A stretch of DNA of 64,000 nt from JAWKWH01 sp041397625 (GCA_041397625.1 JAWKWH010000003.1:248001-312000), one strand, 5' to 3'; counted from the stretch's first letter, positions 32,348 to 41,932 are shown. Translations and numbers: made by a program. The notes: a model not told the origin generated them from the letters alone.

Positions 32348-34165
32348 ATGAGCACCACGCAGTCCAGTCATGCCACCGCCAGCGGGGCCATGCCGCTCCG
32401 TTCCGCATGGCTGGTCTTCGGGCTTGTCGCCTATGCGATCGTGTTGCTCGACGCCTATGACGGCCATCTCTATTACGGCGATCTCGATGACCGGATGCGG
32501 GCGCTGCAGGTGCGCGAACTGCTGCAGGGGCACGGCTTCTTCGACCTGACGTCGTCGTTCATCGCACTGCCCGAACCCTATCTGTCGCACTATTCGCGGC
32601 TGGTGGACCTGCCCTATTTCCTGATCGCTTCGGTCGCGGCGCCGATGCTCGGGCAGGACGGTGCGCTGGCGCTCGCCTTCAATCTGTGGCCGCCCGTCAT
32701 GCTGGCGGCGTTCCTGTGGCTTGCGGCGTTCATCACGCGGCGCATCCATGGCGACGGCGAAATCGGCATCGGGCCGGCCGTGCTGCTCGCCATGCTGATG
32801 GGCCTGGCGATCCTGGAGTTCTCGCCGGGCCGCATCGACCACCACAATGTGCAGCTTGTGGCGATGATGGCGCTTGCCGCCGGTCTTGCCGCCGGCGGCG
32901 TGCGCGGCGGGCTTGCCGCTGGCGCGGCCTCGACGGTGTCGATCGCCGTCGGGCTCGAATGCGTTCCCTATATCGCCGCCGGCCTCGGTGCGCTGGCGAT
33001 AGTGGCGGTTTTCAATCCCGAGCGGTTCCGCACGCAACTGGTCGCCGCCGGGGCCGGCTTTGCGGCGGCGGCCGCGCCTGCGGGCTTCTTTTCGCTTGGC
33101 GCCGACGGGGTGCTGGCGCGAAACTGCGATGCCATCGGCGCACCCTGGGTGTCGGCGATCATGGTCGGCGGCGCGATCCTGATGCTGGCGCCGCTCTGCT
33201 GGCACCTGCCGGCTTTCGCTATCGGCCGGCGCGGCGTGGCGCTGCGGTTTGCCAGCCTGGCGCTGCCGGCACTCGCGGCCGGCGCGGCGCTGCTGGTCGC
33301 CTTTCCCGAATGCGCCGGCGATCCCTATTCGAACGTTCAGGGCATCGCGCGGCAATTATGGTTCGATCGCATCCGCCAGGAAAAGCCCCTGGTCGAGGTG
33401 TTCGCCGGCGGTTCGGTGTCGGTGGCCGCGCTTTGCGGTATTTACGGCTTCATCGTCATCGTCGGCGCGGTCGACGCCTGGCGGCGCCTGCGGGCCGGCG
33501 AACCGGCGGCAATGGTGCTGCTGGCGGTGGCCGCGGTGTCGCTTGCCTTCTTCTTCGTGCTGTTCCGCTCGGTGCGGTTCATGGCCGCCTTCGTACCGCT
33601 GCTGCTGCCGGCCGCTTTTGCGCTGCGCGAGCGCGCCTTTCCCGAAGCCGGCGGCGGCGACCGAACAGCGCAAGGCTGGCTCATCGGCGCGGCGCTCGTG
33701 CCGGTGGCGCTGATCGCGACCGTGCTGGCGCTCGGCGACGGCAGGGAGAAGCCGCTTTCGGTCTTCGACCAGATGCTCGCCGACGACTGCGAGCGCAACG
33801 ACATTTCCGTGCTCGGCCGCGTCGAGGGCGGCACGGTGCTGGCGAGCTATGCGATGTCCTATCGCATCGCAGAGGAATATCCGCGCCACAGGATCGCGGC
33901 GGTGCCGTTGCACCGGGCGGCGCCCGCCATCGGCCGGCTGCTGGCCGCCTATACCGGGACCGATGTGGCCAGGCGCGATGCGGCGCTTCAACCCTATGAC
34001 TATCTTGCCGTCTGCGCGCGCAATCTCGGCGTCGGCGACATCGACGCGACGCCGCTGTTTGCCGCGCTTGTCCGCGGCGAGGCGATCGCCGGCTTGAAAC
34101 CGGTGGAAGAAGCGCCGAACACCGCCTTCCGCCTCTACCGGATCGACCACGCCGGACTTCGCTGA
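32348..34165 (+). CDS. Polytopic membrane protein, GT-C/STT3-like glycosyltransferase candidate
   Basis: A 605-residue protein with about eleven hydrophobic segments up to residue 465 and a C-terminal soluble domain of about 140 residues. The first extracytoplasmic loop carries YYGDLDDRMRALQVRELLQG followed by SHYSRLVDLPYFL, and a later loop has SPGRIDHHN. Paired acidic loops and the GRIDHH motif resemble lipid-linked sugar transferases of the STT3/GT-C fold. No other glycosylation genes flank it. Acceptor and donor unknown. ATG at 32348 preferred over GTG at 32333. Confidence 0.65.
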   Translation: MSTTQSSHATASGAMPLRSAWLVFGLVAYAIVLLDAYDGHLYYGDLDDRMRALQVRELLQGHGFFDLTSSFIALPEPYLSHYSRLVDLPYFLIASVAAPMLGQDGALALAFNLWPPVMLAAFLWLAAFITRRIHGDGEIGIGPAVLLAMLMGLAILEFSPGRIDHHNVQLVAMMALAAGLAAGGVRGGLAAGAASTVSIAVGLECVPYIAAGLGALAIVAVFNPERFRTQLVAAGAGFAAAAAPAGFFSLGADGVLARNCDAIGAPWVSAIMVGGAILMLAPLCWHLPAFAIGRRGVALRFASLALPALAAGAALLVAFPECAGDPYSNVQGIARQLWFDRIRQEKPLVEVFAGGSVSVAALCGIYGFIVIVGAVDAWRRLRAGEPAAMVLLAVAAVSLAFFFVLFRSVRFMAAFVPLLLPAAFALRERAFPEAGGGDRTAQGWLIGAALVPVALIATVLALGDGREKPLSVFDQMLADDCERNDISVLGRVEGGTVLASYAMSYRIAEEYPRHRIAAVPLHRAAPAIGRLLAAYTGTDVARRDAALQPYDYLAVCARNLGVGDIDATPLFAALVRGEAIAGLKPVEEAPNTAFRLYRIDHAGLR

Positions 34166-34248
34166 CGCCCTCCATTGCCGCGCGGCGGCAATTCGCCTAC
34201 ATGGGCGCGACGAAATCTCAACCGATCTTCATGCATGGGGAAGCGCGC

Positions 34249-35898
34249 GTGGCACGCCAGTTCATCTATCACATGGCCGGGCTCAACAAGAGCTACGGGT
34301 CGAAGAAAATACTCGAGAACATCCACCTGTCGTTCTACCCCGACGCAAAGATCGGCATTCTGGGGCCGAACGGGGCGGGCAAGTCGACCGTGCTGCGCAT
34401 CATGGCCGGGCTCGACAGGGAATTCGCCGGCGAGGCGTGGCTCGCCGACGGCGCGACATGCGGATATTTGCCGCAGGAGCCGGAGCTCGACGCATCGAAG
34501 GACGTGACCGGCAACGTTATGGAGGGGGTGGCCGACAAGCAGGCGATTCTCGACCGCTACAACGAACTGATGATGAACTATTCCGACGAGACGGCGGAAG
34601 AGGGCGCCAGGCTGCAGGACATCATCGACGCGCAGAACCTGTGGGACCTCGACGCCCAGGTGGAGATGGCGATGGAGGCGCTGCGCTGCCCGCCGGGCGA
34701 TGCCGACGTGACCACGCTGTCGGGCGGCGAAAAGCGCCGCGTGGCGCTGTGCAAGCTGTTGCTGTCGCAGCCCGACCTGCTGCTGCTCGACGAGCCGACC
34801 AACCATCTCGACGCCGAGACCATCGCCTGGCTGGAAAAGCATCTGCGCGAATATCCGGGCGCGGTGCTGATGATCACCCACGACCGCTACTTCCTCGACA
34901 ACGTCACCGGCTGGATCCTCGAACTCGACCGCGGTCGCGGCATTCCCTACGAGGGCAATTACACGGTCTATCTGGAAAAGAAGGCCAAGCGCATGGCGCA
35001 GGAGGGCCGCGAGGAGGCGGCGCGGCAGCGGGCGCTGGCGCGCGAGAGCGAGTGGATCGCCTCGAGCCCGAGGGCGCGGCAGGCGAAATCCAAGGCGCGC
35101 ATCAAGGCCTATGACGAACTGGTGAGGGCGGCGGCCGACCGACGCCCCGGCGACGCGCAGATCGTCATTCCGGCAGGCGAGCGCCTCGGCCAGAACGTCA
35201 TCGACGCCGAAGGGCTTTCGAAGGGCTATGGCGAGCGGCTGCTGATCGACGATCTCACCTTCAAGCTGCCGCCCGGCGGCATCGTCGGCGTGATCGGGCC
35301 GAACGGCGCCGGCAAGACGACGCTGTTTCGTATGATTACCGGCCAGGAACAGCCGGACGGCGGCACGATCGCGGTCGGCGAGAGCGTCAAGCTCGGCTAT
35401 GTCGACCAGTCGAGAGACGCGCTCGACGCCAACAAGACCGTGTGGGAGGAGATTTCCGGCGGAAACGACATCATCAAACTCGGCAAGCACGAGGTGAACA
35501 GTCGCGCCTATTGCTCGTCGTTCAACTTCAAGGGCGGCGACCAGCAGCAGAAGGTCGGCACGCTTTCGGGCGGCCAGCGCAACCGCGTGCACATGGCGAA
35601 ATTGTTGAAGGAGGGCGGCAACGTCATCCTGCTCGACGAGCCGACCAACGACCTCGACACCGAGACGCTGGGCGCGCTCGAGGACGCGCTGGAGAACTTT
35701 GCCGGTTGCGCCGTCATCATCAGCCACGACCGCATGTTTCTCGACCGGCTCGCCACGCACATCCTGGCGTTCGAGGGTGACAGCCATGTCGAGTGGTTCG
35801 AGGGCAATTTCGAGGATTACGAGGCCGACAAGGTGCGCCGTCTCGGCCCGGAAAGCGTCAATCCGAAACGGGTGACGTATAAAAGGCTGACACGGTAG
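34249..35898 (+). CDS. ettA: Energy-dependent translational throttle protein EttA (ABC-F)
   Basis: Cytosolic ABC-F ATPase of 549 residues acting at the ribosomal E site. Two nucleotide-binding domains: GPNGAGKST near residue 40, LSGGEKRR, DEPTNHLDAET; then GPNGAGKTT near 350, LSGGQRN and DEPTNDLDTET. The linker with KKAKRMAQEGREEAARQRA is the P-site tRNA interaction motif region. The GTG at 34249 preceded by GGGGAAG yields the canonical M-A-R-Q-F-I-Y-H start; upstream ATGs at 34201 and 34231 would add unconserved residues. Confidence 0.96.
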   Translation: MARQFIYHMAGLNKSYGSKKILENIHLSFYPDAKIGILGPNGAGKSTVLRIMAGLDREFAGEAWLADGATCGYLPQEPELDASKDVTGNVMEGVADKQAILDRYNELMMNYSDETAEEGARLQDIIDAQNLWDLDAQVEMAMEALRCPPGDADVTTLSGGEKRRVALCKLLLSQPDLLLLDEPTNHLDAETIAWLEKHLREYPGAVLMITHDRYFLDNVTGWILELDRGRGIPYEGNYTVYLEKKAKRMAQEGREEAARQRALARESEWIASSPRARQAKSKARIKAYDELVRAAADRRPGDAQIVIPAGERLGQNVIDAEGLSKGYGERLLIDDLTFKLPPGGIVGVIGPNGAGKTTLFRMITGQEQPDGGTIAVGESVKLGYVDQSRDALDANKTVWEEISGGNDIIKLGKHEVNSRAYCSSFNFKGGDQQQKVGTLSGGQRNRVHMAKLLKEGGNVILLDEPTNDLDTETLGALEDALENFAGCAVIISHDRMFLDRLATHILAFEGDSHVEWFEGNFEDYEADKVRRLGPESVNPKRVTYKRLTR

Positions 35899-35916
35899 CC
35901 AGCGCCCGCGCCGACA

Positions 35917-35934
35917 TGCTATACATGTATAGCA
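35917..35934. promoter_or_regulatory. Perfect 18-base palindrome, toxin-antitoxin operator
   Basis: TGCTATACATGTATAGCA is a perfect palindrome, 14 bases before the antitoxin ATG and immediately upstream of its AAAGGAGA ribosome site. AT-rich in a GC-rich genome. Typical of autorepression by an antitoxin with a ribbon-helix-helix domain. Confidence 0.85.
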
Positions 35935-35948
35935 AAAGGAGACCGGCC

Positions 35949-36176
35949 ATGCTCGCACTGCGCCTGCCGAAGGAAATCGAGGACCGTCTCGATGCGCTCG
36001 CCAAGAAGACGGGGCGGACGAAGAGCCGCATTGCGCGCGAAGCAATCCTTGCGCAGATCGAGGAACTGGAAGACATCGCGCTCGCCGAGGAACGGCTGCG
36101 CGATGCCGGTGAGACGCTTGGCTGGGAAGAAGTCAAGGCGCGGCTGTTTCACGACGAAATGCTGGAAACGGACTGA
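35949..36176 (+). CDS. relB: Antitoxin, ribbon-helix-helix RelB/CopG type
   Basis: A 75-residue antitoxin. LALRLPKEIEDRLDALAKKTGRTKSRIAREAI is presented as the ribbon-helix-helix start (strand LALRLP, then TGRTKSRIAREAILAQIEEL), followed by a charged C-terminal tail that would wrap the toxin. Good AAGGAGA ribosome site. Seven bases before relE. Negative autoregulation through the 18-base palindrome upstream is likely. Confidence 0.9.
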   Translation: MLALRLPKEIEDRLDALAKKTGRTKSRIAREAILAQIEELEDIALAEERLRDAGETLGWEEVKARLFHDEMLETD

Positions 36177-36182
36177 CCGCAC

Positions 36183-36445
36183 GTGCCCTGGAGACTCCGG
36201 TTCGACAAGCGGGCGGTCAGGGAACTCAAGAAACTCTCGCATGACAACCGCCGGCGCGTGGCGGCGTTTATCGACGAGAGACTATTGGCTGCCGAAAACC
36301 CGCGGACTTTTGGCAAAGCGCTTACCGGTTCATATTCAGGGCTCTGGCGGTACCGGGTGGGGGACGTGCGCATCGTCGCACGAATCGTCGATGAAGAACT
36401 GATCATTCTCGTCTTGTCGATCGGCCATCGAAGGGAAGTCTACCG

Positions 36446-36449
<4 letters not shown>
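36183..36449 (+). CDS. relE: RelE/ParE-family toxin
   Basis: An 88-residue basic protein beginning at a GTG six bases after the antitoxin stop. WRLRFDKRAVRELKKLSHDN, LTGSYSGLWRYRVGDVRIVA and LSIGHRREVYR are RelE-superfamily sequences, including the C-terminal Arg/Tyr expected for ribosome-dependent mRNA cleavage. Stop overlaps the next gene start in ATGA. Full length, apparently intact. Confidence 0.92.
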
Positions 36450-37126
<677 letters not shown>

Positions 37127-37313
37127 GCCCTCAAACCGCCAGAACGCCTTCTAGGTGCTTTGTCAGGCCCTAGGCCAGCTTGGCGCGTAGGTATTTTCCA
37201 GCTTGCGCGTGATCCGATCCATTGCCGCCCTGACAACTTTCTGCTCGGCGTGTTAGCGCAGACCGGTTTTCAGCTTATCGCCCCGGCCGTCCGCCCAATC
37301 CCCCCACCCCCGG
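37127..37313. other. Intergenic region, no gene found
   Basis: 187 bases between the convergent SDR and DUF2270 genes. Composition is a little lower in G+C than around it and several stops break all frames. Short coding-like stretches occur on the minus strand but nothing recognisable; possibly a decayed gene end. Confidence 0.5.
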
Positions 37314-37991
37314 TCAGCCCATGCTGATGTGGTCTTTCCTCCTGCGGGCGCGGGCGATATCGTTGCGCCAGCTCCAGGCGGTCATCGCTCCCCAGGCCAG
37401 ACAGTAGATCATGCCGAGCGCAAGGACGTAGCCGCCGTTAACCGGGCCGATGGCCGCCCGCTCCACCAGTTGCGACATGGTCGTCAGCGGTACGGGGTGG
37501 ACGACCAGCTTGCCGATATAGGCCGCGGTCTGGATCAGCAGGATCCAGAAGTAGTTGCGGCGTATGCGACGGCCCACCGCCACCCACAGCGTGACGTGAT
37601 AGCGCGGCGACCAGTAGTCGTCGGCCAGGATCCGCTGCCAGCCGTCTTCCATGTGGAGATCGCCGTCGTGCAGCATCGGCGCGAAGAAATGCACCTCCAT
37701 CCAGCGGCAGCGGGCGCGCCAGACGTTGAAATAGCGGTAGCGACGCGCCTCCAGCATCAGAAAGAAGAAAATCAGCACGCCGACCAGGATCAGCGGCAGC
37801 GGCGAGGCCTCGGGCGAGGAGAAGGCGATCGACAGCGCGATGCCCAGCGTGACGACCGACCAGTTGGTGGTCGTGTCGAGGCGCGTGCGCCAGATCGTCG
37901 ACCGGTAGACCTCGCCCCGGTAGAGATGTGCCAGCGCGCCGATCTCGGCGGCATCCAGATGCTTGCGTTCCGACAGATTGCCCGCCGACAT
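37314..37991 (-). CDS. DUF2270 predicted integral membrane protein
   Basis: A 225-residue protein with four predicted helices: two near residues 45-80 and two near 150-210. HLYRGEVYRSTIWRTRLDTT, EARRYRYFNVWRARCRWMEV and ILADDYWSPRYHVT are conserved features of DUF2270. Biological role unknown. It is a single-gene unit convergent with the SDR gene. Confidence 0.85.
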   Translation of the reverse strand: MSAGNLSERKHLDAAEIGALAHLYRGEVYRSTIWRTRLDTTTNWSVVTLGIALSIAFSSPEASPLPLILVGVLIFFFLMLEARRYRYFNVWRARCRWMEVHFFAPMLHDGDLHMEDGWQRILADDYWSPRYHVTLWVAVGRRIRRNYFWILLIQTAAYIGKLVVHPVPLTTMSQLVERAAIGPVNGGYVLALGMIYCLAWGAMTAWSWRNDIARARRRKDHISMG

Positions 37992-38222
37992 CGCGCCGTC
38001 CTCCCTCGCTGCGGGCGGGAAGAATGGCAGCTATCGGGGTGCGGTTCAACTTGGCGCTGCCCGCCGGTCGACCGCCGCGATCCGATCGACCGGCATGCCG
38101 TCGTCCGGGCCGCCTCGTTGCCGCGGTCCTGTCAGGACAGTTCACCCGTAAATCGCCCGAGACGGGTGAGAAGTTTTTTTATCCGATGTCAAACCCGGTA
38201 TTTGGCCGGCATCAACGAAGGA

Positions 38223-38636
38223 TCATTCGATGCGGCAACAGAATGGGAAGAACGGTCCGCTGAGACCCGGCGCGCCGGTGGGCGTGAAGGTGAAATCGTG
38301 CACGTTGTCGCCCTCGTCGGTGCAGCCGGCGGGCGTGTAGGCGATCGTGCCGCTCACCGGATGGCTGGTCTCGAAGGTCCAGGGGTTCTGCGAGGAGAAG
38401 GTCACGGTTCCGGGCGTTTCGGTGAGGTTGCCGGAAAACGCGTCGATGAAGTTGGAGGTCATGGTATCACCGGCACAGATCAGCTCGATCGCCCAGTTGG
38501 GTTCGAAACCGGGACAGATGATCTTCTGGCCCGACGGCACCAGGCCGTCGCAGGTGAAATCGGCGGCCTGCAAAGGCTGAACCAGCAGAAGCGTCGCGAT
38601 TGCGGCGACGCGGAAGGGAGTAAGGCGGGCAGACAT
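38223..38636 (-). CDS. Secreted hypothetical protein (COG3650-like)
   Basis: A 137-residue protein with signal peptide (RVAAIATLLLVQPLQAADF). Six cysteines and the phrase CPGFEPNWAIELICAGD recall small periplasmic proteins of the COG3650 type with a G-x-E-P-x-W motif. AAGGAGA precedes the ATG at 38636. It lies divergently from another small secreted Cys protein at 38741. Function unknown. Confidence 0.72.
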   Translation of the reverse strand: MSARLTPFRVAAIATLLLVQPLQAADFTCDGLVPSGQKIICPGFEPNWAIELICAGDTMTSNFIDAFSGNLTETPGTVTFSSQNPWTFETSHPVSGTIAYTPAGCTDEGDNVHDFTFTPTGAPGLSGPFFPFCCRIE

Positions 38637-38740
38637 CGGCACGGTCTCCTTGCGATTGACCAAACCCTTCCCGCCAGTGGTTGCACTTTACCGCAATCAG
38701 GCCGACTATCAAACAGCCAACGATGTGCGGGAGCTGACCG

Positions 38741-39088
38741 ATGAGGAACAAGTTCGGGGGAGCGGGTATCGCGCTTTCATGTCTGACGCTGATTGCGGTC
38801 GTGGCGGGCGCGTTGCCGGCAGCGGCCAAGCCGGCGCGCTGCTTCACCACGGATGACGGCTACTACGCCTGCAACTTCACCTTCGTGGAGGGCGACGGCA
38901 GTTTCCAGATTTCGGCGCCGGGGGTGACGACATACCGGCTGATCATGGATGATACGCCCGGTTTCGCCTGGGGATTTGCCCGGTTCTCCGACCGCTTCGT
39001 GCCGTTGCCGGGCCAGTATGTGCGCCAGTCCGACGATCCTGCCTGCTGGTCGAACCCGGAAACGTCGACGAAGATGTGTGCCTGGTGA
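38741..39088 (+). CDS. Secreted hypothetical protein, 115 residues
   Basis: Signal peptide (ALSCLTLIAVVAGALPAAAK) followed by about 85 residues with four cysteines (CFTTDDGYYAC, and CWSNPETSTKMC at the end) that could pair as two disulfides. GGGAG precedes the ATG. Not recognised. Divergent from the other small secreted protein at 38636. Confidence 0.75.
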   Translation: MRNKFGGAGIALSCLTLIAVVAGALPAAAKPARCFTTDDGYYACNFTFVEGDGSFQISAPGVTTYRLIMDDTPGFAWGFARFSDRFVPLPGQYVRQSDDPACWSNPETSTKMCAW

Positions 39089-39223
39089 CCTGCCGCGACG
39101 GGATGGCATCGGCGGACACGGGCGGCAACGATTGGGGTTGCTTGTTGCCGGCTTCTGCGGCAAGCAGGGGTGGATGGGGGCTTTGGTTGGCGCTGACAGG
39201 CGCGGCAAGGTTAGTACAGAATC

Positions 39224-40345
39224 ATGAAACGCGTCTGTATCAGCGGTATCGGCGTCGAGATACCGGAAGCGTCCATTTCCAACGAGGAACTGGTCGCGTG
39301 TTTCAATGACTGGGTCGAGCGCGAGAATGTCGAGCGCTGCAAGCGCGGCGAGAAACCGCTGCAACCGTCCAGTTCCGAGTTCATCTACCAGGCTTCGGGC
39401 ATCCGCAGCCGGCACGTCTACGAGCGCGAGGGGATTCTCGATCCGGCGCGCATGACGCCGAACATTCCGCCGCGCGAGGACGACGACCTGTCGGTCATGG
39501 CCGAGTTCGGCGTCAAATCGGCGCGCAAGGCGATCGCCGATGCAGGTATCGACCCGGCGACGATAGACATGATCATCTGTTCGGCCGCACATCTGCAGCG
39601 GCCCTATCCGGCGATCGCCATCGAGATGCAGAAGGAGCTGGGTACGTCCGGCGCCGGGTTCGACATGAATCTCGGCTGCTCGTCGGCCATCGGCGCCATC
39701 CACGTGGCGGTCAACCTGGTGCGCACCGGCGCCCACCGTCGGGTGCTGGTGGTTACGCCGGAACTGATCACCGCGCATCTGAACTTCCGCGATCGGCAGA
39801 CCCATTTCATCTTCGGCGACGCCTCGGTGGCGCTGGTGATCGAGGCGCTTGAGGACGACGAGGTCCGGCCCGGCAAGTTCGAGGTCGTCGACACGCGGAG
39901 CTGGACGAAGTTCTCCAACAATATCCGCACCAATTTCGGCTTCCTCAACCGCGCCGCGCAAAGGGACGTCTCGGCAATCGAGGTTGAGGGCAACCTGATC
40001 AAGCAGGTCGGCAACAAGGTGTTCAAGGAAGTCACCCATGCCGGCTGCGAATTCATCATCAACTTCCTTGCCGACAACGGGCTCGACACCGACGGCGTGC
40101 GCCGGTTCTGGCTGCATCAGGCCAATTCGCGCATGAACGCGATGATCCTGAAGATGTCGCTCGGCGGTGGGGTGGGGCAGGACCGGGCGCCGACGGTGCT
40201 CGACCGGCTAGGCAACACGGCGGCAGCCGGCGCCATCGTGGCGCTGTCGGAAAACCACCGCGACATGAAGGCGGGCGAGTACGGGCTGATCTGCGCCTAC
40301 GGTGCCGGCTACTCGATCGGCGGGGCGATCCTGCGCATGATGTGA
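39224..40345 (+). CDS. Beta-ketoacyl-ACP synthase III-like (FabH family)
   Basis: Thiolase-fold enzyme of 373 residues, about 50 longer than housekeeping FabH. The triad is present: Cys in LGCSSAIGA near 149, His in WLHQANSRM near 300 and Asn in RLGNTAAAG near 333. The extra length lies in the N-terminal third (RCKRGEKPLQPSS and surroundings). No plsX-fabH context; it may use a special primer or replace FabB initiation as in FabY-like proteins. A weak ribosome site precedes the ATG. Confidence 0.88.
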   Translation: MKRVCISGIGVEIPEASISNEELVACFNDWVERENVERCKRGEKPLQPSSSEFIYQASGIRSRHVYEREGILDPARMTPNIPPREDDDLSVMAEFGVKSARKAIADAGIDPATIDMIICSAAHLQRPYPAIAIEMQKELGTSGAGFDMNLGCSSAIGAIHVAVNLVRTGAHRRVLVVTPELITAHLNFRDRQTHFIFGDASVALVIEALEDDEVRPGKFEVVDTRSWTKFSNNIRTNFGFLNRAAQRDVSAIEVEGNLIKQVGNKVFKEVTHAGCEFIINFLADNGLDTDGVRRFWLHQANSRMNAMILKMSLGGGVGQDRAPTVLDRLGNTAAAGAIVALSENHRDMKAGEYGLICAYGAGYSIGGAILRMM

Positions 40346-40353
40346 ACGGCCGG

Positions 40354-40367
40354 CGACCGGCCGGTCG
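40354..40367. promoter_or_regulatory. GC palindrome before the MOSC gene
   Basis: CGACCGGCCGGTCG is a perfect 14-base palindrome containing the same 12-base core, GACCGGCCGGTC, as the candidate PaaR site at 16686. It lies 9 bases after the FabH-like gene and 16 before MOSC. Either an operator of the same regulator or a chance GC palindrome / hairpin. Confidence 0.35.
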
Positions 40368-40382
40368 AGGTGGAGATGTGGC

Positions 40383-40997
40383 ATGAGCGTTCAAACGCAA
40401 GCGGTTGAGGCGGAATCGGAAATCGTTCCGGCAAGGAAGCTCGCCGGCACCGTAGCCGGTATCTATATCGCCGCCGGCGGCGATTTCGAGACCGCGCCAT
40501 GCAGGCAACTGGAACTCGGGCTGAAGGGCATCAAGGGCGATCTGCATGCCGGCTTTTCACGCAAGTCGGGCAGCCGCGAGCCGTGGTACACGCGCGGCAC
40601 CAAGATGCGCAACGAACGGCAGTTGTCGATCGTCGCATCCGACGAACTGGCGACCGTCGCCGAGCGGATGGGCATCGCCGGGATCGAGCCGGAGTGGATC
40701 GGCGCCAATCTCCTGATCGACGGGGTGCCGCGACTGTCGATGATCCCGTCCGGGACGCTGATCTTCTTTGCCGGCGGGGTGACGATCAAGGTCGACAGCC
40801 AGAACGGACCGTGCCGTATTGCCGGGGCGCTGTTGGCCAAGCGGGCCGGCATGGCCGACGAGGAAGCTGGCGCGCTCGCTTTTCCGAAGGCGGCCAAGCG
40901 CCTGCGCGGCCTGGTCGGCTGGGTGGAAAAGCCCGGCGTCATCAAACCGGGCGAGGCGGTGTCGCTGCGCATCCCCGAACAGTGGATCTATCGCTGA
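40383..40997 (+). CDS. MOSC domain protein
   Basis: A 204-residue molybdenum cofactor sulfurase C-terminal type domain, involved in transfer of sulfur or in N-hydroxylated compound reduction in relatives. ERQLSIVASDELATVAERMG, IGANLLIDG and SQNGPCRIAGAL include the conserved Cys of the family near residue 141. Soluble, single-domain. Partner unknown; the FabH-like gene upstream may share the transcript. Confidence 0.85.
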   Translation: MSVQTQAVEAESEIVPARKLAGTVAGIYIAAGGDFETAPCRQLELGLKGIKGDLHAGFSRKSGSREPWYTRGTKMRNERQLSIVASDELATVAERMGIAGIEPEWIGANLLIDGVPRLSMIPSGTLIFFAGGVTIKVDSQNGPCRIAGALLAKRAGMADEEAGALAFPKAAKRLRGLVGWVEKPGVIKPGEAVSLRIPEQWIYR

Positions 40998-41017
40998 ACG
41001 CCCCGTTTCGGCCGGGG

Positions 41018-41338
41018 TCAGGCATCGTCGTCATCGGCGGTCAGCAGCCGCCGGGCCTGCCAGCGCGTCAGCGTCCCGTTGATCTCGTCGATGACGAAAT
41101 GGCGCGCCGCATCGCGGTCGTAACCCTCGTCGAGCAGCGTTTCGTAGTCGGTGTGCTCGTGGCGCACATGGGCGACGGTCGCCAGCCAGACCGCGATCGA
41201 CGGCGGCAGGGCGCGGAAGGTGGCGCCGAGCGCGTCGGCGCGGATTTTCTCTATGTCGGCATAGGGCGCCAACGGCAGCAGCGCCGTCAGCGCCCTGGCG
41301 ATCGCCCGCTGTCTCGATGTTCGCGGCCGGCCGGCCAT
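41018..41338 (-). CDS. DUF2293 domain protein
   Basis: A 106-residue soluble protein. LPPSIAVWLATVAHVRHEHT and DYETLLDEGYDRDAARHFV match DUF2293. Function not known. It follows the trmO-type gene on the same strand after 4 bases and probably shares its transcript. Confidence 0.85.
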   Translation of the reverse strand: MAGRPRTSRQRAIARALTALLPLAPYADIEKIRADALGATFRALPPSIAVWLATVAHVRHEHTDYETLLDEGYDRDAARHFVIDEINGTLTRWQARRLLTADDDDA

Positions 41339-41342
41339 CGTC

Positions 41343-41822
41343 TTATCCGTCGATCACGTCGGCTGTGGCGTACCACGGCTTGATGTCGACGAGCCGGGTG
41401 CCGTCGAGCACGTCGATGGCGTCGATGGTCAGAACGCCGGCGTCCCGGTCGATATCGACCAGTCGTGCGACATGCAGACCGACGGGATTGGGCCGCGCGG
41501 GCGAGCGCAGCGCAAAGGTGCCGCTCGGGTGATCGGCGCTGCGCGGCTTCTGGACGATCAGGTCGCGCGGCGCGTGGCCGAGCCAGCTCAAAAGCACGAT
41601 CGGCCGTCCGGCCTCCAAACCGGTCAGGCCGTCGCGGTAGGGCCCGGCGATCTCGATTGTGGCGGTGCGGCCGCGCTCGCGGGCCTGGCGCATGTTCTTA
41701 GGACAGTCGGCGCGGCTTTTCCATGGTGAGTGGACCGTGCCGATGAACACCAGATGGGCATCGCCCGCCATCGTCGCCGGGTCGGTCGCGAGCCGGACCT
41801 CGCCTTCGCGCTGTTCAAACAT
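41343..41822 (-). CDS. trmO: TrmO-type tRNA m6t6A37 methyltransferase (TsaA/YaeB domain)
   Basis: A 159-residue beta-barrel methyltransferase of the TsaA family that N6-methylates threonylcarbamoyl-adenosine 37 of some tRNAs. FIGTVHSPWKSRADCPKN near residue 26, FALRSPARPNPVGLHVARLV near 103 and IDVLDGTRLVDIKPW near 135 are diagnostic. Start at 41822 with GGGAG six bases upstream. Shorter than E. coli TrmO (235), lacking its C-terminal domain. Divergent from the ArsR-methyltransferase gene. Confidence 0.88.
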   Translation of the reverse strand: MFEQREGEVRLATDPATMAGDAHLVFIGTVHSPWKSRADCPKNMRQARERGRTATIEIAGPYRDGLTGLEAGRPIVLLSWLGHAPRDLIVQKPRSADHPSGTFALRSPARPNPVGLHVARLVDIDRDAGVLTIDAIDVLDGTRLVDIKPWYATADVIDG

Positions 41823-41896
41823 TGCGGCTCCCATCGACGATAGCGGGGTTGTCGTTACCGGCGGAAGCCGTTCCACCTTGCATCGAGTGCCCAATT

Positions 41897-41918
41897 GATA
41901 TAAACATATCTTTATATC
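41897..41918. promoter_or_regulatory. Operator of the ArsR-methyltransferase regulator
   Basis: Perfect inverted repeat GATATAAA (41897-41904) and TTTATATC (41911-41918) around a six-base centre, directly upstream of the regulator gene and 75 bases before trmO. Matches the AT-rich palindromes ascribed to SahR/SamR-type regulators of methionine metabolism. Autoregulation with metF is likely. Confidence 0.75.
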
Positions 41919-41932
41919 TTTGCGGAGTTGCC

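Noticed and set aside
37127..37313. Possible pseudogene remnant between the SDR and DUF2270 genes
   Set aside because: Short coding-like fragments on the minus strand are broken by several stops and match nothing I recognise.
39141..39169. Hairpin TTGCCG...CGGCAA before the FabH-like gene
   Set aside because: Bulged stem without T run in a GC-rich region; no function supported.
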